A stretch of 64,000 nt of DNA from assembly GCF_030348825.1 (NCBI RefSeq), contig NZ_JAUCES010000005.1, positions 3,162,001 through 3,226,000 on the forward strand. The letters are read 5' to 3'. Positions 1 through 7,556 of this stretch are shown here, one piece after another. The notes beneath the pieces were generated by a model that saw only the letters and a program-made list of their open reading frames with translations, was not told the DNA's origin and searched no databases. The position numbers were made by a program, and so were the translations under genes. Positions within the stretch are counted from its first letter, which is position 1, and every line of letters starts with the position of its first letter. This DNA is from Fictibacillus sp. b24 (GTDB lineage: Bacteria; Bacillota; Bacilli; Bacillales; Fictibacillaceae).

Positions 1-231
1 CTTGCTCCTTTTCTAGGTATTTCGACGTTAAACGATATTCATAAGTCCCATTCTTTTTATCGGTTTTATCATTAAAATGTTTTAGTTTTTAAAAAATGGC
101 TGTAAAAGAGTTACAAGAGAGTGAAAAGGATTTATTTTCTAACTCGCGTCCATTTATTTATATAATTTCACGTTAGCCACAAATCAGTGGAAATTCGACT
201 TCCACTTAAAACCGACACTTCTCATCACACC

Positions 232-265
232 AAAAAAACGCCCAGGCACTCTAGCCCAGGCGTTT
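232..265 (-). terminator. Terminator of the metallophosphoesterase gene
   Basis: On the minus strand a GC-rich stem of about 9 bp (CGCC...GGCG, with two G-T pairs) is followed by a run of seven T. It lies just past the stop codon at 273. Confidence 0.8.
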
Positions 266-272
266 CAATTCG

Positions 273-2021
273 TTATCTTTTTAATTCAACTTCCTTTACA
301 CTGTTTGCAGGTATCGTAATCTGCACTTCTACAAACTGTTTCGTTCCATATAATTGTGTTTCAATTACTTCACCATAAGATGGCGTATAGCTGCCTTGCT
401 TCATATAAAACGGAATATTTACTGTTACTGGTTTATTCAAACGATTAGTCAGCGCCGCTGTTTGCGTAACTTGGGATCCATCATTAGGCAGCTCAAACTT
501 ATTTTCAAAGGAAACGACACCTGCCGACGTATTGCCATTTTCATAAACCGGCATTGATTTGTCTGGACCTTCGTAAACGTAAGAGCTGAACTTATTATCG
601 TCTGGATTCTTTTCAAACAATCGATAACCAACCCATGGCTTTGCAGAAAGTTCAATTGAAGCTGTTGTAGAATACAAAATTCCGTCTTGTTCTGTAATAT
701 TATCGATGTGCGTATGGCCGTGAAGCGAGATATCCACTGAATTTTGTTTCATTACATCAATCAGTTCATGTGAACCTTCCCCGTGCCATTGTTGATCGTA
801 CTCGATTCCTAGCTTCTCACCTTTAATGAGCGTGCTCAAATCTTGAGGGTCATGCTTAGCATCATATTCTTTCCAGTATTCCGTTACATCTGGATCTGTT
901 GATGGCCAGATGTCACGATCACGCCAGATTGGATTGTGATGTGAGAACAAGCCTTTTACTTGTCCTGCTTCGGCAGTTGCCTTATTATCCGCTAAATCTT
1001 TCTTAATCCATTCCATCTGCTGGTCACGGATCTGCCCACCCCATGTTGGTACGGAAACTGTTCCATGTCCTTGACGGTCAAACTTGTGCCAGTCGTAAGA
1101 GTTGTACCCGATCATGTGAGCATACGGACCGTAATCAAATGAAAAATACTGCGGGCCGAAATATTGTTCCCAATACTTAGCTCCATCGGCTAACGTTGCA
1201 TCTTGCGCATAATAATCATGGTTGCCTGGAACGATATAGACAGGAACATCCAACTTCTTCAAAATGCGGTATGTTTCTTCATACTCGTAAATATATTCTT
1301 GCGGATTCATCTGACCGTACATTAAGTCTCCAGTCATTACGACAAAGTCAGGCTTTAATAGATTGACTTGATTGATTGTTTTTTGAAGATACAGCCAGCG
1401 TTTTGATTCATCTGGGTGCCACATTCCTGCTTCAGTTACGTTAGCAGGGTCTGCAATGTTTCTTGGAGAGCCTACATGAATGTCCGTTAAATGCATAAAC
1501 TTAAAATCTTTTTTAAACTCTTTTACAACTTTAACTGAGTTCGGTTCATCATCCGTGATGCGGGTTCCGTTTCCTGTGTATGAAACTTGCAGATCAAACA
1601 ATTCTTCAGGTACATCATTAGGAATCTCTACAGTTACTTCATAAACGGAAGAGCTGTCTTTCCAATAGGATGATCCTTTTTGAACACTTTTTACAGGAAG
1701 ATTAAACGCTCCATCCACTTTTGCTGCTTCTGTAGGGTTTAAAGATACATCCCATCCTGCAGGTTCTTTTCCTTTTGTATCTACCTTTACTGTTAATTCT
1801 GAACCATTCTTTTTAATCGCAGGTGTTGCCATAAGCGGATATATAATATTTTCAACTTTTGTATCCAGTGCTATATTAGGCACTTTATCCAAATAGTTTT
1901 CTGTGTTTCCAATCCCACCATCTTGTTTGTCAATACCAGATAAGAAGGCATGAGCTTGTCCGGCAGGTATCGTTAATGCACCCGAGATAACAAGCGCTGT
2001 TAGCTTCGTTTTCCAATTCAT
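273..2021 (-). CDS. Secreted calcineurin-like metallophosphoesterase
   Basis: Predicted exported phosphoesterase of 582 residues. Residues 1-25 form a signal peptide ending in AHA. The dinuclear metal-site motifs appear in order: DIH (180-182), GD (231-232), GNHD (266-269), SHHNP (360-364) and HGHTH (434-438). The region before the catalytic domain (about 40-170) looks like a beta-rich extension as in purple acid phosphatase relatives, and a beta-rich tail follows. The ATG at 2021 is chosen because a GGGAG box precedes it and a signal peptide starts there; a longer frame to 2051 lacks an RBS. It is a single gene with its own terminator. The substrate is unknown; phosphate monoesters or diesters outside the cell are possible. 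Confidence 0.9.
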   Translation of the reverse strand: MNWKTKLTALVISGALTIPAGQAHAFLSGIDKQDGGIGNTENYLDKVPNIALDTKVENIIYPLMATPAIKKNGSELTVKVDTKGKEPAGWDVSLNPTEAAKVDGAFNLPVKSVQKGSSYWKDSSSVYEVTVEIPNDVPEELFDLQVSYTGNGTRITDDEPNSVKVVKEFKKDFKFMHLTDIHVGSPRNIADPANVTEAGMWHPDESKRWLYLQKTINQVNLLKPDFVVMTGDLMYGQMNPQEYIYEYEETYRILKKLDVPVYIVPGNHDYYAQDATLADGAKYWEQYFGPQYFSFDYGPYAHMIGYNSYDWHKFDRQGHGTVSVPTWGGQIRDQQMEWIKKDLADNKATAEAGQVKGLFSHHNPIWRDRDIWPSTDPDVTEYWKEYDAKHDPQDLSTLIKGEKLGIEYDQQWHGEGSHELIDVMKQNSVDISLHGHTHIDNITEQDGILYSTTASIELSAKPWVGYRLFEKNPDDNKFSSYVYEGPDKSMPVYENGNTSAGVVSFENKFELPNDGSQVTQTAALTNRLNKPVTVNIPFYMKQGSYTPSYGEVIETQLYGTKQFVEVQITIPANSVKEVELKR

Positions 2022-2121
2022 GTGCTGCTCTCCCTTCAAAATAACTTGCATCTTGAAAGTAACAGCACAACGTAAATTTCATGTTACAACCATATAAACA
2101 TTTTATAAATAAGTTATTTTA

Positions 2122-2565
2122 CTATATCTCTTTTAATCTCTTCTTTGCTTCCTTTTCTTCAAAAGAACTATAAACGCGATAGTCGTTTTGATCAAGAATT
2201 CGGTAATGCTGGCTAATCATATTCTGCTGAAGCCGGTAACCTTTATTTGAATCAATCTCCTTCCACCAAACATGCCCGCCCCACGTTTTCTCTTTTGATC
2301 GGGCAACATATTGGTGGACTACGACTTCCATAACATCAAGCGGATCCCCACCAAGTGTGTTATTAAGAATTTCAGAGTTCCGAAACAATGCACACAAAGC
2401 AACGATAACGGTCCAGCTCGCTTTGATTCTTTCTTTTTCTATTTGAACGAGGGTCTTTTTTGAAATACCCAATATATCTGCCATCTTATCTTGTGTATAG
2501 CCAAGTTCTGTTCGAACAAGTTTAATCTTGCCGGTTAACAGATCCACAATTTGATCTTGTGTCAT
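2122..2565 (-). CDS. XRE-family helix-turn-helix transcriptional regulator
   Basis: A 147-residue DNA-binding protein. Residues about 14-60 hold a Cro/CI-type helix-turn-helix (RTELGYTQDKMADILGIS, then KKTLVQIEKER). The C-terminal half is polar with several aromatic residues and I do not recognise it. The start has a good RBS (AAGGAG, 10 bp upstream of ATG). It reads away from the 85-codon-scale gene at 2642-2890 on the same strand, with a terminator between, so it probably has its own promoter. Its target genes are not evident; autoregulation is an inference from the family. Confidence 0.85.
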   Translation of the reverse strand: MTQDQIVDLLTGKIKLVRTELGYTQDKMADILGISKKTLVQIEKERIKASWTVIVALCALFRNSEILNNTLGGDPLDVMEVVVHQYVARSKEKTWGGHVWWKEIDSNKGYRLQQNMISQHYRILDQNDYRVYSSFEEKEAKKRLKEI

Positions 2566-2607
2566 GTTAGAAGAATCTCCTTTTATCCTTTTAGGAACAT
2601 TTTACAC

Positions 2608-2639
2608 AAAAAAACTCCTTTCAACAAAAACGAAAGGAG
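2608..2639 (-). terminator. Terminator after the small gene at 2642-2890
   Basis: Minus-strand stem CTCCTTT/AAAGGAG with an 11-nt loop, followed by seven T. Confidence 0.8.
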
Positions 2640-2641
2640 CA

Positions 2642-2890
2642 TTAACTATACGTATAAGGTTCCCAATGAGCAAGATCGTAAAGTCCTGCGTTGATTCGGG
2701 TGCTTTCAACTTCCAGCAGTGATAACAATTCATTTGGAAGCTCTTCGTGATGCTGTGCGAGGTTCATCTCATCGTTTGGAGAAGAAATCAGAACAGTGAA
2801 CAACTTCTTATTCTCCATGTTCATTCCATGTACGTGAATATAACTTAAATTCTTCACACGATACACAAAAAAGATTCGGTATTTATCCAT
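2642..2890 (-). CDS. Small hypothetical protein
   Basis: An 82-residue soluble protein starting MDKYRIFFVYRV; I do not recognise the family. The ATG at 2890 is chosen because GGGAG lies 10 bp upstream; the longer GTG start at 2899 overlaps that RBS. The N-terminal half alternates hydrophobic and polar residues, suggesting beta strands, and the C-terminal half is acidic. It sits between a sensor kinase gene and an XRE regulator, all on the minus strand, and has a clear terminator. It could be a small regulatory or stress protein, but nothing in the sequence decides this. Confidence 0.6.
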   Translation of the reverse strand: MDKYRIFFVYRVKNLSYIHVHGMNMENKKLFTVLISSPNDEMNLAQHHEELPNELLSLLEVESTRINAGLYDLAHWEPYTYS

Positions 2891-2944
2891 CGTTCCCACA
2901 CTCCCTTACACACAGTGTGGTCGGATTTCGTGCTCTATAAACCT

Positions 2945-4789
2945 TTATTTTGTTGAAACAGGTGCTGTTGGAAGTTCAATTTCCACACGAGTTCCTTCGT
3001 TCTCAACTGATGAGAACTGAATCGCTCCACCGTGTTCTTCAATAATTTTAAAACAAACCATCAGCCCTAAGCCTGTTCCCTTTTCCTTTGTCGTGTAAAA
3101 GGGTTCTCCAAGTGTTTTCAGACGCTCTGCAGGAATACCGCATCCTTGGTCTTTTAATTCAAGAACAACAGAGTTGTTGCGGGTTCCGATCTTGATATGG
3201 ATCTCGCCGTCCTTCTCCATGCTTTCGATAGCATTTTTCAATAGATTGATAAACAACTGTTTGAGCTGATTTTCCACCCCGTAAACAAGTGGAATGTTAT
3301 CAGAAATGTTCACCCAAATCTGGATGTTTCTCATAATGGCTTGAGTTTCTAATAATCTTACTACGCTATAGATCAGTTCTTGAATATTTGTATGTTCAAA
3401 GCTTACCGCCTGTGGCTTAGCAACCAGCATTAACTCCCCGACGATGTCGTTGATTCGGTTTAGCTCTGACTCCATGATACGTAGATATTCTAGACGGATC
3501 ACATCATCTGCATCTGTTAATAGTTTTGTGAATCCTTTTAAGGAAGTCAAAGGATTCCGGATCTCATGTGCTACTCCGGCAGCTAGTTCCCCCAAAACAG
3601 ATAGTTTCTCTGATTTCAGCATCAGTTCTTCAGTCTGCTTCGCTTTTGTTACGTCTCTTGCAAACGTCACTAGGCTTTCAACATGACCTTCTTTCGTCAT
3701 AACAGGCACACCGCGAGTCTCGAGCAAAATCCAGTCGCCATTTTTGTGAAGTAGTCTAAACTCTGTCTGAAACGGCTCTTTCTTCACAAGTGATTTCATA
3801 AATGAATCGGATAGGTTCTCCATGTCTTCCGGATGAACAAGATCCAGGATTGCGCCTTTGATCTCACCCTCTTCGTAGCCGAGCACCGTAAAATGAGAAG
3901 GAGATACATATTGAATCATGCCTGATGGATCAATCACAGTAATTAAATCTGTAGAATGTTCTGCGATCAAACGATATTTCGCCTCACTTTCCCTTAGAGC
4001 ACGCTCTACTTTTTTCTGAGAAGTAATATCACGGTAAACAATGACAAATCCCATTATCTTTCCATCCATATCACAGATGTTCGAAAAAGAAGCAGACACA
4101 TCAAAAACTGTCCCATCTTTATGGATACGCTGTGTTTCATGCAGTGGAACCGATTGCCCTTGCTTCAACAGATCAATAATTTCCTTTGATTCTCCTTGCA
4201 GATGTACCGGTGTTATGACTGGGTAATCCTCATTTTCTTCTGCAAAATCTTCTTCAGCCCAACCGAACATTTGAATAAAAGCATCATTTACTTTAATCAC
4301 TTCTTGTCTCGTATTTAAAATAAGAATGGCGTCAGTCGTCCCTTTTAACACGGATTCCAAAAGATCAAGGGCAACGCTGAGTTCTTCTTCTTTCTGTTTA
4401 TGAGAAGTAATGTCTCTCCCGGTAACCACTAATACTTGCGGCTTTCCATCCTTCGTAAAAGTTGGCTGCTTAATAAGTTCCAGCATAACGACGCGGCCGC
4501 TTTTCATTTGGATCTTTTCAGCTGTTTTTATTGGTTTTCTTGACTCCCACGCTCTTTTATCAGAGAGGTTGCACCGTTCGATAGCGTCGTCCGAAAGCCT
4601 TGTCTGCATTTCTTCAAGACTTTTTCCTTTATAATCGTTTTCATATATACCATAAATGTTCAAAGCGAACCGGTTTGCTTCTGCCCAAGTTCCATCCGGA
4701 TATCTTAAACAAACAAATTCAGGCAGGACATCAATCATCTCTTTTAAAGTGGCAACTGCAGGAAGTTCGTCCTGGCTTATTACTTTCAT
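2945..4789 (-). CDS. Soluble PAS-domain sensor histidine kinase (sporulation-kinase-like)
   Basis: A cytoplasmic histidine kinase of 614 residues without membrane segments. Three PAS domains lie at about 15-128, 142-257 and 268-382, each ending in a V-x-RDIT/FARDVT-type strand. The dimerisation domain has the phosphoacceptor in AHEIRNPLTSLKGF (His 408). The ATPase domain has an N box (NLLKNAIESM), G1 (DQGCGIP) and G2 (GTGLGL). No response regulator lies next to it, which fits orphan kinases of the KinA/KinE type feeding the Spo0F-Spo0A phosphorelay. That assignment is inferred from architecture; another orphan partner is possible. The RBS AAGGGTGG precedes the ATG. Confidence 0.9.
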   Translation of the reverse strand: MKVISQDELPAVATLKEMIDVLPEFVCLRYPDGTWAEANRFALNIYGIYENDYKGKSLEEMQTRLSDDAIERCNLSDKRAWESRKPIKTAEKIQMKSGRVVMLELIKQPTFTKDGKPQVLVVTGRDITSHKQKEEELSVALDLLESVLKGTTDAILILNTRQEVIKVNDAFIQMFGWAEEDFAEENEDYPVITPVHLQGESKEIIDLLKQGQSVPLHETQRIHKDGTVFDVSASFSNICDMDGKIMGFVIVYRDITSQKKVERALRESEAKYRLIAEHSTDLITVIDPSGMIQYVSPSHFTVLGYEEGEIKGAILDLVHPEDMENLSDSFMKSLVKKEPFQTEFRLLHKNGDWILLETRGVPVMTKEGHVESLVTFARDVTKAKQTEELMLKSEKLSVLGELAAGVAHEIRNPLTSLKGFTKLLTDADDVIRLEYLRIMESELNRINDIVGELMLVAKPQAVSFEHTNIQELIYSVVRLLETQAIMRNIQIWVNISDNIPLVYGVENQLKQLFINLLKNAIESMEKDGEIHIKIGTRNNSVVLELKDQGCGIPAERLKTLGEPFYTTKEKGTGLGLMVCFKIIEEHGGAIQFSSVENEGTRVEIELPTAPVSTK

Positions 4790-4912
4790 CTCAATCCACC
4801 CTTTTTACTAAAACTTTCTTAACGTTTATTATTTAAATAAAAGGGTCTCGTTTCCTTCAAATATTTTGAACATTCGCACGTCAAATTAATTTGTTTTTCG
4901 CCTAAATATGAC

Positions 4913-4943
4913 AAAAAGACGCTTCCTTTGAGGAAAGCGTCTT
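4913..4943 (-). terminator. Terminator of the HU gene
   Basis: Minus-strand stem AAGACGC...GCGTCTT with T-rich tail, 17 bp past the HU stop codon. Confidence 0.85.
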
Positions 4944-4959
4944 CTGTATTTGGTGACGA

Positions 4960-5238
4960 TTAAACGGCTTTAACCGCTTCTTTTAGCGATTTTCCTGGCT
5001 TGAATGCTGGAACGTTGCTTGCCTGGATCATAATTTCTTCACCAGTTAAAGGATTGCGCCCTTTTCTTGCATTACGGTTTCTTGTTTCAAATGTTCCGAA
5101 ACCAATAAGCTGCACGCTCTCTCCGTTTTTCAAAGCATCTGTAATTGCATCTAGCACAGCATCAACGGCAAGCGCTGATTCTTTTTTGTTCATACTTGTT
5201 GCATTTCTAACTGCATCTACTAAATCCATCTTTTTCAT
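4960..5238 (-). CDS. hup: DNA-binding protein HU
   Basis: A 92-residue HU/IHF family histone-like protein that bends and compacts DNA as a dimer. The family signature is complete: GFGTFE at about 47-52 followed by the DNA-gripping arm [17 protein letters not shown] and the terminal [11 protein letters not shown]. The length is normal for HU. It is monocistronic, with GGGAG upstream of the ATG and a strong terminator. It is one of possibly several HU paralogues in the genome, and the [10 protein letters not shown] start differs from the usual MNKTELI form, so it may not be the main copy. Confidence 0.95.
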   Translation of the reverse strand: MKKMDLVDAVRNATSMNKKESALAVDAVLDAITDALKNGESVQLIGFGTFETRNRNARKGRNPLTGEEIMIQASNVPAFKPGKSLKEAVKAV

Positions 5239-5590
5239 TATGAGTTGCTCCCTTCAAACATTAAATTAACTGCTTGTGTAGCAACATTATTAACGGATAT
5301 TAGGAGTTTCATACAGAAATATATAAAATTCCGAAAAATATTTATATAGTTTAATAATTAACACGTTAAAAAGGGCTATTTGCACAAACTTTATTGTTCT
5401 TGGAAGCGGTTGATTTCCATTTCAGGTGCTCGCTTTCCGCGGGGCAGGCGGTGAGCCACATTCGTACGTTTCACTTTTAAGTGTCTCACCTGCCAGCCTG
5501 TCCCGAAGGAGTCTCCCACCTTCCACTCCAATCAACTGTCATAGAAGAAATTAATTTTTTTGAAAGCAACAATCTTTTAGAAAAGAACCT
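5239..5590. other. Intergenic region with HU upstream sequences and one palindromic repeat
   Basis: About 350 bp. The HU-proximal part (5260-5380) is AT-rich and should hold the HU promoter, though no hexamer pair stands out. The rest is the dispersed repeat copy at 5408-5540. No coding region is supported. Confidence 0.6.
5408..5540 (+). repeat. Dispersed imperfect-palindrome repeat, copy 1
   Basis: Begins GGTTGATTTCC and ends CCAATCAACTGTC, so the ends are complementary. It contains the family blocks CTCGCTTTCCGCGGGG, GGCGGTGAGCC and CTCACCTG. The central arm is GCCAC.../...GTGTC. Orientation is taken from the GTTGATTTCC end. Confidence 0.9.
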
Positions 5591-6361
5591 TTAAAAACCT
5601 TGTATCGTCATCCCGCCATCAACAAATAATGTTTGTCCGTTTACATAATTTGCTGCCTCGCTTGCGAGGAATACAGCTGGTCCGACGAGATCAGGAAGTT
5701 CTCCTACTCTTTTTTGCGGGGTTACAGCTAAAATATCATTCAAGTACTCTTGATCGGCAAGTAATTTTTCCGTAAGTGGTGTCTTAAAATACCAAGGACC
5801 GATGCTGTTTACGTTAATGCCATACTCTCCCCATTCAAGTGCAAGATTCTTCGTCATTTGAATGATCGCGGCTTTCGTAGATGCATAGACTACTCCTGTT
5901 CGGAGGGCAACATGACCGGCAACAGAAGAAATCGTAATGATTTTCCCACCACCTGCTTCCTTCATTCTTTCCCCTGCTTTTTGAGAAAACAAAAACGCTG
6001 AACGCAGGTTTGTATTCATGATTGTATTCCACTCTTCATCAGATACATCAAGAGCTTTTGAACGAATGTTCATGCCGGCATTGTTTACAAGAATATCGAC
6101 TTTTATCTGTTTCGAATCTAGTGTTTCAAAGATTTGCTCTATTTGATCCTTATTCGTTACATCCGCTTCAAATATGTACGCTTTTGAACCAGTATTCTCA
6201 ATGATTTCAGCTGTTTTTTCCAGATCTGATTGTGTTCTAGAAACGATGACAACATCCGCTCCAGCCTCAGCATAACCAATTGCAATCGCATGTCCGATCC
6301 CTCTGCCAGCGCCCGTTACAAGCGCTGTCTTGCCTTTTAATGAAAATGACGGTAAATACAT
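5591..6361 (-). CDS. SDR-family NAD(P)-dependent oxidoreductase
   Basis: A 256-residue classical short-chain dehydrogenase. The cofactor motif TGAGRGIG is at 16-23, NNAG at 93-96, the catalytic Ser in ISSVAG (about 144-149), and Tyr159/Lys163 in YASTK. The end FVDGGMTIQGF is typical of the family. Overall it resembles gluconate 5-dehydrogenase and 2-deoxy-gluconate 3-dehydrogenase types, including the GPWYFKTP loop, but the substrate cannot be fixed from sequence. It is the second gene after the membrane protein gene at 6379-7305, with a gap of 17 bp, so the two are probably cotranscribed. Confidence 0.9.
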   Translation of the reverse strand: MYLPSFSLKGKTALVTGAGRGIGHAIAIGYAEAGADVVIVSRTQSDLEKTAEIIENTGSKAYIFEADVTNKDQIEQIFETLDSKQIKVDILVNNAGMNIRSKALDVSDEEWNTIMNTNLRSAFLFSQKAGERMKEAGGGKIITISSVAGHVALRTGVVYASTKAAIIQMTKNLALEWGEYGINVNSIGPWYFKTPLTEKLLADQEYLNDILAVTPQKRVGELPDLVGPAVFLASEAANYVNGQTLFVDGGMTIQGF

Positions 6362-6378
6362 ATTAGTTGCCTCCTTTT

Positions 6379-7305
6379 TTAGTTATAAAGCTCCGGGGAT
6401 ATGACGAAATATTGCTGTTTATCGGATTCATAAGATCCAGCCCCCATTGCATTCATGGTGTTTATACTAATTTGATAGGAAAATAGAGGATTGTTATCTT
6501 CTGAATTTGTATTTTCTTCTGTCGCAGCGGCTTCCGTATGTTTTTGGACTCCTGCTTTTTCAATATCCCAAAAGGATCCATCTTCAATATCAAAAGGCAC
6601 CTCGTCAGAATTTGTGAAATTCACATAATATAGATCACCTTTTGGTACCATTTTTTTTAAACCGTGCAGATCCAGCGCCTGAAAGTAGATGCTAGGTGAA
6701 GAAATGTAATTTTGATGATCCATCATCATTTTTGTTTCGTCCTTCTGAATGTGTGTAACTAATTGATATTTTCCATCTAACAGGGTGATCCACGCACTCA
6801 TGTTGCGGTCGTCTCTCATGTAATTCGCTTCATAGTTAAATTGCGTTATCTTCCCATCTTTTTCAAACGATAGTTCCACATTATTGATAGCAAGTTCACC
6901 ATCTGCATCCAATGCTGCTTTCACTTTCTCATACTCTTTAAAAAAATTCATTTCATACGCATTGGCTACAGATGCCTTTATGTGTATCATTCCTTCGTAA
7001 TACGCTTCAACGGAGTGCGAAATGATTAGACTTGAAGCAAAGGATACAACCCCGAGCGAAGCAGCCCACTTTTTTGCTTGTTTATTCGTAATTATCTTAG
7101 GCAGGAAAAAAATGAGGAATACCCCGATTCCTACGGGTAAGATCCATGATTTTAAGCGCAATGAAAAAGTTCCTAAAAAGAAACAGCCAACCATTTTCCA
7201 GCCTAGAAAACGTTCTTCCCGGTCCGCTTTTTTTATGTAGATCAGCACCAAAAGCAAAAAAAAGACGGCAGACATCCCCCAGCTTAGTATGGATTCAATT
7301 TGCAT
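6379..7305 (-). CDS. Hypothetical membrane-anchored protein
   Basis: About 308 residues of unknown function. The N-terminal third has roughly four hydrophobic segments (a stretch starting SAVFFLLLVLIYI, one around GCFFLGTFSL, one around VGIGVFLIFFL, and one around SLGVVSFASSLII). The remaining two thirds are hydrophilic and acidic, probably extracytoplasmic, with a spacer rich in Thr, Glu and Asn near the end. The ATG at 7305 is chosen because AGGGG lies 10 bp upstream; the GTG at 7314 is too close to it. It lies upstream of the SDR gene and may share its transcript. I do not recognise the family. Confidence 0.7.
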   Translation of the reverse strand: MQIESILSWGMSAVFFLLLVLIYIKKADREERFLGWKMVGCFFLGTFSLRLKSWILPVGIGVFLIFFLPKIITNKQAKKWAASLGVVSFASSLIISHSVEAYYEGMIHIKASVANAYEMNFFKEYEKVKAALDADGELAINNVELSFEKDGKITQFNYEANYMRDDRNMSAWITLLDGKYQLVTHIQKDETKMMMDHQNYISSPSIYFQALDLHGLKKMVPKGDLYYVNFTNSDEVPFDIEDGSFWDIEKAGVQKHTEAAATEENTNSEDNNPLFSYQISINTMNAMGAGSYESDKQQYFVISPELYN

Positions 7306-7394
7306 CAATTTCACAACCCCTATTTTTTGGATATTAAAATAAGTTTATCAAAAAAATGGATGAAGATGACGAAAATAATTTTGATAGATTCAGC

Positions 7395-7499
7395 ATCATA
7401 TAAAAAAAGCTTATGATCACATAAAAATGTTCACTCATCACATAAAAATGACGACTAATCACATAAAAATTAGAGGTCATCACATAAAAAGAAATTTCC
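7395..7499. repeat. Tandem array A1, five 21-bp units
   Basis: Units start at 7395, 7416, 7437, 7458 and 7479, exactly 21 bp apart. Each begins with the core ATCACATAAAAA (first unit ATCATATAAAAA), followed by about 9 variable bases. The array fills the gap between the terminator of the SNF2 gene and the start of the gene at 6379-7305. A reading frame crosses it on the minus strand, but there is no credible RBS. Confidence 0.9.
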
Positions 7500-7524
7500 C
7501 TTTCTAAATGACCACTCAAAATAC

Positions 7525-7556
7525 AAAAAAAGACATGACTTATAAGCCATGTCTTT
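7525..7556 (-). terminator. Terminator of the SNF2 helicase operon
   Basis: Minus-strand stem AAAGACATG/CATGTCTTT followed by seven T. The stem overlaps the stop codon of the SNF2 gene. Confidence 0.85.

Noticed and set aside
1-231. Gene at the left edge
   Set aside because: No frame with a start signal or recognisable product; only AT-rich sequence before the first terminator.
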